Assembly: GCA_016716475.1 (NCBI GenBank)
Contig: JADJWG010000002.1
Coordinates: 744,001 to 808,000, forward strand
Reading direction: 5' to 3'
DNA: 64,000 nucleotides
Origin: Phycisphaerales bacterium
GTDB lineage: Bacteria > Planctomycetota > Phycisphaerae > UBA1845 > Fen-1342
The notes under the pieces: model-generated
Told to the model about the DNA's origin: nothing
Databases searched by the model: none
Seen by the model: the letters and a program-made list of their open reading frames with translations, nothing else
Part shown: in pieces, positions 63,101 to 64,000 of the stretch
Layout: each line of letters begins with the position of its first letter
Position numbering within the stretch: position 1 is the first letter of the stretch
Program-made: the position numbers and the translations under genes

Positions 63101-64000
63101 GGACGGCAGCCGCCTTGTAGTCATGGGGGAATCGGGTTGCGCCCGTGTCTGGGACCTGGCTTGGAATGCGGACAACAACACTTTGGAATCCAAGTGGCTG
63201 CGGAACCTGGAGACCGGGCAGGTCGGAAACAATCAACTGAAATTCGTGGGCGGTGGCGGGCGTTGGCTGGTGACGGCAAGGGATGCCGTGAATAAGCAGT
63301 ACGACCGCACAACGCTGGTATACCTTTGGGACGTGGATCGCGGTGAACTTGAAAAGTGTTTCGAGACGGAAGGGTTGTTCGAGAGCGGAATCAATGACCT
63401 GGCGCTTTGCCCGCAGGGGTCTTGGTTGGCGGCCGCTGGTGCCGACGGCACGATAGCGCTATGGTCGATCCACTATGAGGAAGGGCGTGTACCGGAGCTA
63501 CAATTTCGTGCGCGGCTGGTAGGGCATACCGACTGGGTCCAGGCGCTGGCGTTTCACCCCTCGGAACCACGGTTGGTTTCCGGCGGGGGTGACCGCTCCA
63601 TTCGATTCTGGGATCTGACGTCGCTACAGCCGGTGTCAACGCTCCATGCTCCGCTCGGGGCGATCACCGATCTGGCCTTTGATCCCTCTGGCCGCATGCT
63701 GGCTGTGGGCAGCAGTGGCTACTTTGGCGTTGATAACGTGGTTTATCTCCTCGACGCGGACGTCACGCCGGCAGAACGGACGAGACGCGCGGTTACACGT
63801 GAAGTCTATCGACATTACGACCAGTGGCGGGATGATCAGATTGCAGCGGATGCCACCTCAGAGGAGCAGGTTGACCGCATACGAACGGCCGCCACGGCCG
63901 ACCTCGCCGCGCTGATCGAGGCCCAGCAGTGGTCGGAGGAGGAGCGCGCCTGGGCGCTCGCCGTGCGCGAGCGGATCCTGCTCATGCGGGCGACGCGCTG
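60141..64000 (+). CDS. Ser/Thr protein kinase with membrane helix and WD40 repeats, C-terminus outside window
   Basis: At least 1286 residues with no stop before the window edge. Residues 1-110 are a conserved N-terminal extension. The kinase domain runs from about 110 to 375: Gly-loop TGGMGGVFEAR, Lys136 in VAVKVL, HRDIKPANIL (Asp233), DFG starting at Asp251, and MSPEQCEG. A membrane helix lies near 404-426 (GIVATGVSIFLLLAIYAV), followed by a helical linker and WD40-type repeats (WAADFSPDSTRLATASSDG, AVAFDPSGRLLLSGG, ALAFHPSEPRLVSGGG). The start is GTG 60141 or 60144 with AGGAG upstream. The kinase is cytoplasmic and the propeller outside or vice versa; by family the propeller is taken as the sensor side. 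The last residues are helical. It follows the ECF sigma gene and may act on it. Confidence 0.92.
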   Translation, partial: MVDTQFWQRVQEVFEHAVAASGQERAAILDQECAGDPELRTQVLALLDYDARAGADFLAPPRVELHAIAADATKPLVRGRTCQDHVTRMEDAAAWVAELVGCKLGRYTLVRLIATGGMGGVFEARQDQPARAVAVKVLRPGLSAPSTLARFRLEPEVLGRLRHPNIAQVFEAGVHADAQGPVPYFAMELISDAEPLNTFADAHQLSTAQRLELFAKVCDAVHHGHQKGIIHRDIKPANILVGRDGEPKIIDFGVARATDADIVMTTLQTHVGELVGTVHYMSPEQCEGDPAAIDTRTDIYSLGVVLFELLTGQAPYDMSGTSVYGAVRIIREQSPRRPSTIDRALRGDLESLLLRTLEKEPARRYASAADLGRDIRHFLAGEPLEARRDSGWYVLRSTVRRYRGIVATGVSIFLLLAIYAVSTTALWRNAQQQADHAAAARAETLRTLYAGSISGALAATANGDHRRATQLLEEAPPEHRGWEWRYLWGRIGQSLKDLHPAESRGKAAVVVLSARQQALALARSRADQALEIYRTTPGAEPLEIPWELLGIDQEEARHGHVAVKAIAFHPDAAFLAIGTMHEREPQFKQWVHLLGQDADQYWLRVAWPVRSNTDQPVHLAFDPSGEMLAVTCEKNRAINVFRLSDILDPQVASEDPVPIATATGLAQYSGGVRWSPNGRWLGSWGAGAGRLCELWDVDELLRHGSGDPVARLAGHNHWVWAADFSPDSTRLATASSDGTIRVWDLAASVRAAAAQRSRRVRGKPAEIAVLTGHDGPVCAVAFDPSGRLLLSGGVDKTLRVWSLDVGQITPDGEQQPLLAWSERVVLRGHDAAVYGVGFAPSARAVSVDELGEIKLWDWRESQHVQLRGLRASMHVALFGPGGNWCLAASAYGEIFGWEISDTAPRLHAKLEGRTEKSVQVRDMVMWRQGHRAWLAAALEGPGPPIEPYGEAVIFEVNALRNTWHHHQLADTTGATWQERPTRLALSADGSRLVVMGESGCARVWDLAWNADNNTLESKWLRNLETGQVGNNQLKFVGGGGRWLVTARDAVNKQYDRTTLVYLWDVDRGELEKCFETEGLFESGINDLALCPQGSWLAAAGADGTIALWSIHYEEGRVPELQFRARLVGHTDWVQALAFHPSEPRLVSGGGDRSIRFWDLTSLQPVSTLHAPLGAITDLAFDPSGRMLAVGSSGYFGVDNVVYLLDADVTPAERTRRAVTREVYRHYDQWRDDQIAADATSEEQVDRIRTAATADLAALIEAQQWSEEERAWALAVRERILLMRATR

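Overview
The window is GC-rich, gene-dense bacterial chromosome. It most likely comes from the phylum Planctomycetota, perhaps a Phycisphaerae-like lineage. The evidence is the combination of gene families: secreted Cys-rich GACC-repeat proteins ending in a dockerin-like CPGDxNxD tail, a PEP-CTERM-like surface protein, an ECF sigma factor next to a Ser/Thr kinase with WD40 repeats, a full lipid A gene set with an LpxC-FabZ fusion, and a GldA/F/G-DUF4340 ABC module. There is no rRNA, CRISPR array, insertion sequence or prophage. The species cannot be told from the sequence.

Layout. 1-1276 (-): a polyamine operon, pyruvoyl arginine decarboxylase then agmatinase (cut by the window edge), behind a recognisable promoter. 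1277-1848: a gene-free stretch with three perfect hairpins and a U-tract on the + strand, possibly a small RNA. 1849-4993 (+): overlapping genes for a TIM-barrel isomerase, a homocysteine methyltransferase, gmk, rpoZ and a CoaC-type flavoprotein. 5002-7017 (-): a chemoreceptor with an apparent frameshift. 7466-11005 (+): dnaE. 11022-17000 (-): selB, a metallophosphoesterase lipoprotein, and an iron-type ABC binding protein with its permease. 17171-24701: a 1027-residue lamin-tail/OB-fold/GACC/dockerin protein, truB, a DUF192 lipoprotein, a TauE/SafE permease coupled to an unknown protein, and a DSP-type phosphatase on +. 24860-27957 (+): a second GACC/dockerin protein and trpE. 28007-36839 (-): a small lipoprotein, the DUF4340-GldG-GldF-GldA module and a YyaL-like protein. 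37099-39613: a PEP-CTERM-like protein divergent from a secreted gingipain-like (C25) peptidase. 39798-47638 (-): a tandem pair of paralogous membrane proteins, one with an in-frame amber codon, then gltD and gltB. 48130-57181 (+): an envelope cluster (lipoprotein, TPR-like membrane protein, rluD, dacB, ompH/skp, lpxD, lpxC-fabZ, lpxA, Gfo/Idh oxidoreductase). 57259-58905 (-): pckA. 59125-59214: tRNA-Ser(GCT). 59489-64000 (+): ECF sigma factor and the start of a large kinase-WD40 protein.

How it fits together. Most of the window is core metabolism (polyamines, glutamate, tryptophan, gluconeogenesis, nucleotides, CoA), information processing (dnaE, rpoZ, selB, truB, rluD) and outer-membrane biogenesis. 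Between these lie lineage-specific surface and signalling proteins. The features most worth a second look are the C25-like peptidase, the amber-interrupted membrane paralogue, the frameshifted chemoreceptor, the + strand hairpin series near 1.6 kb, and the lpxA-adjacent oxidoreductase, which could indicate a modified lipid A sugar.
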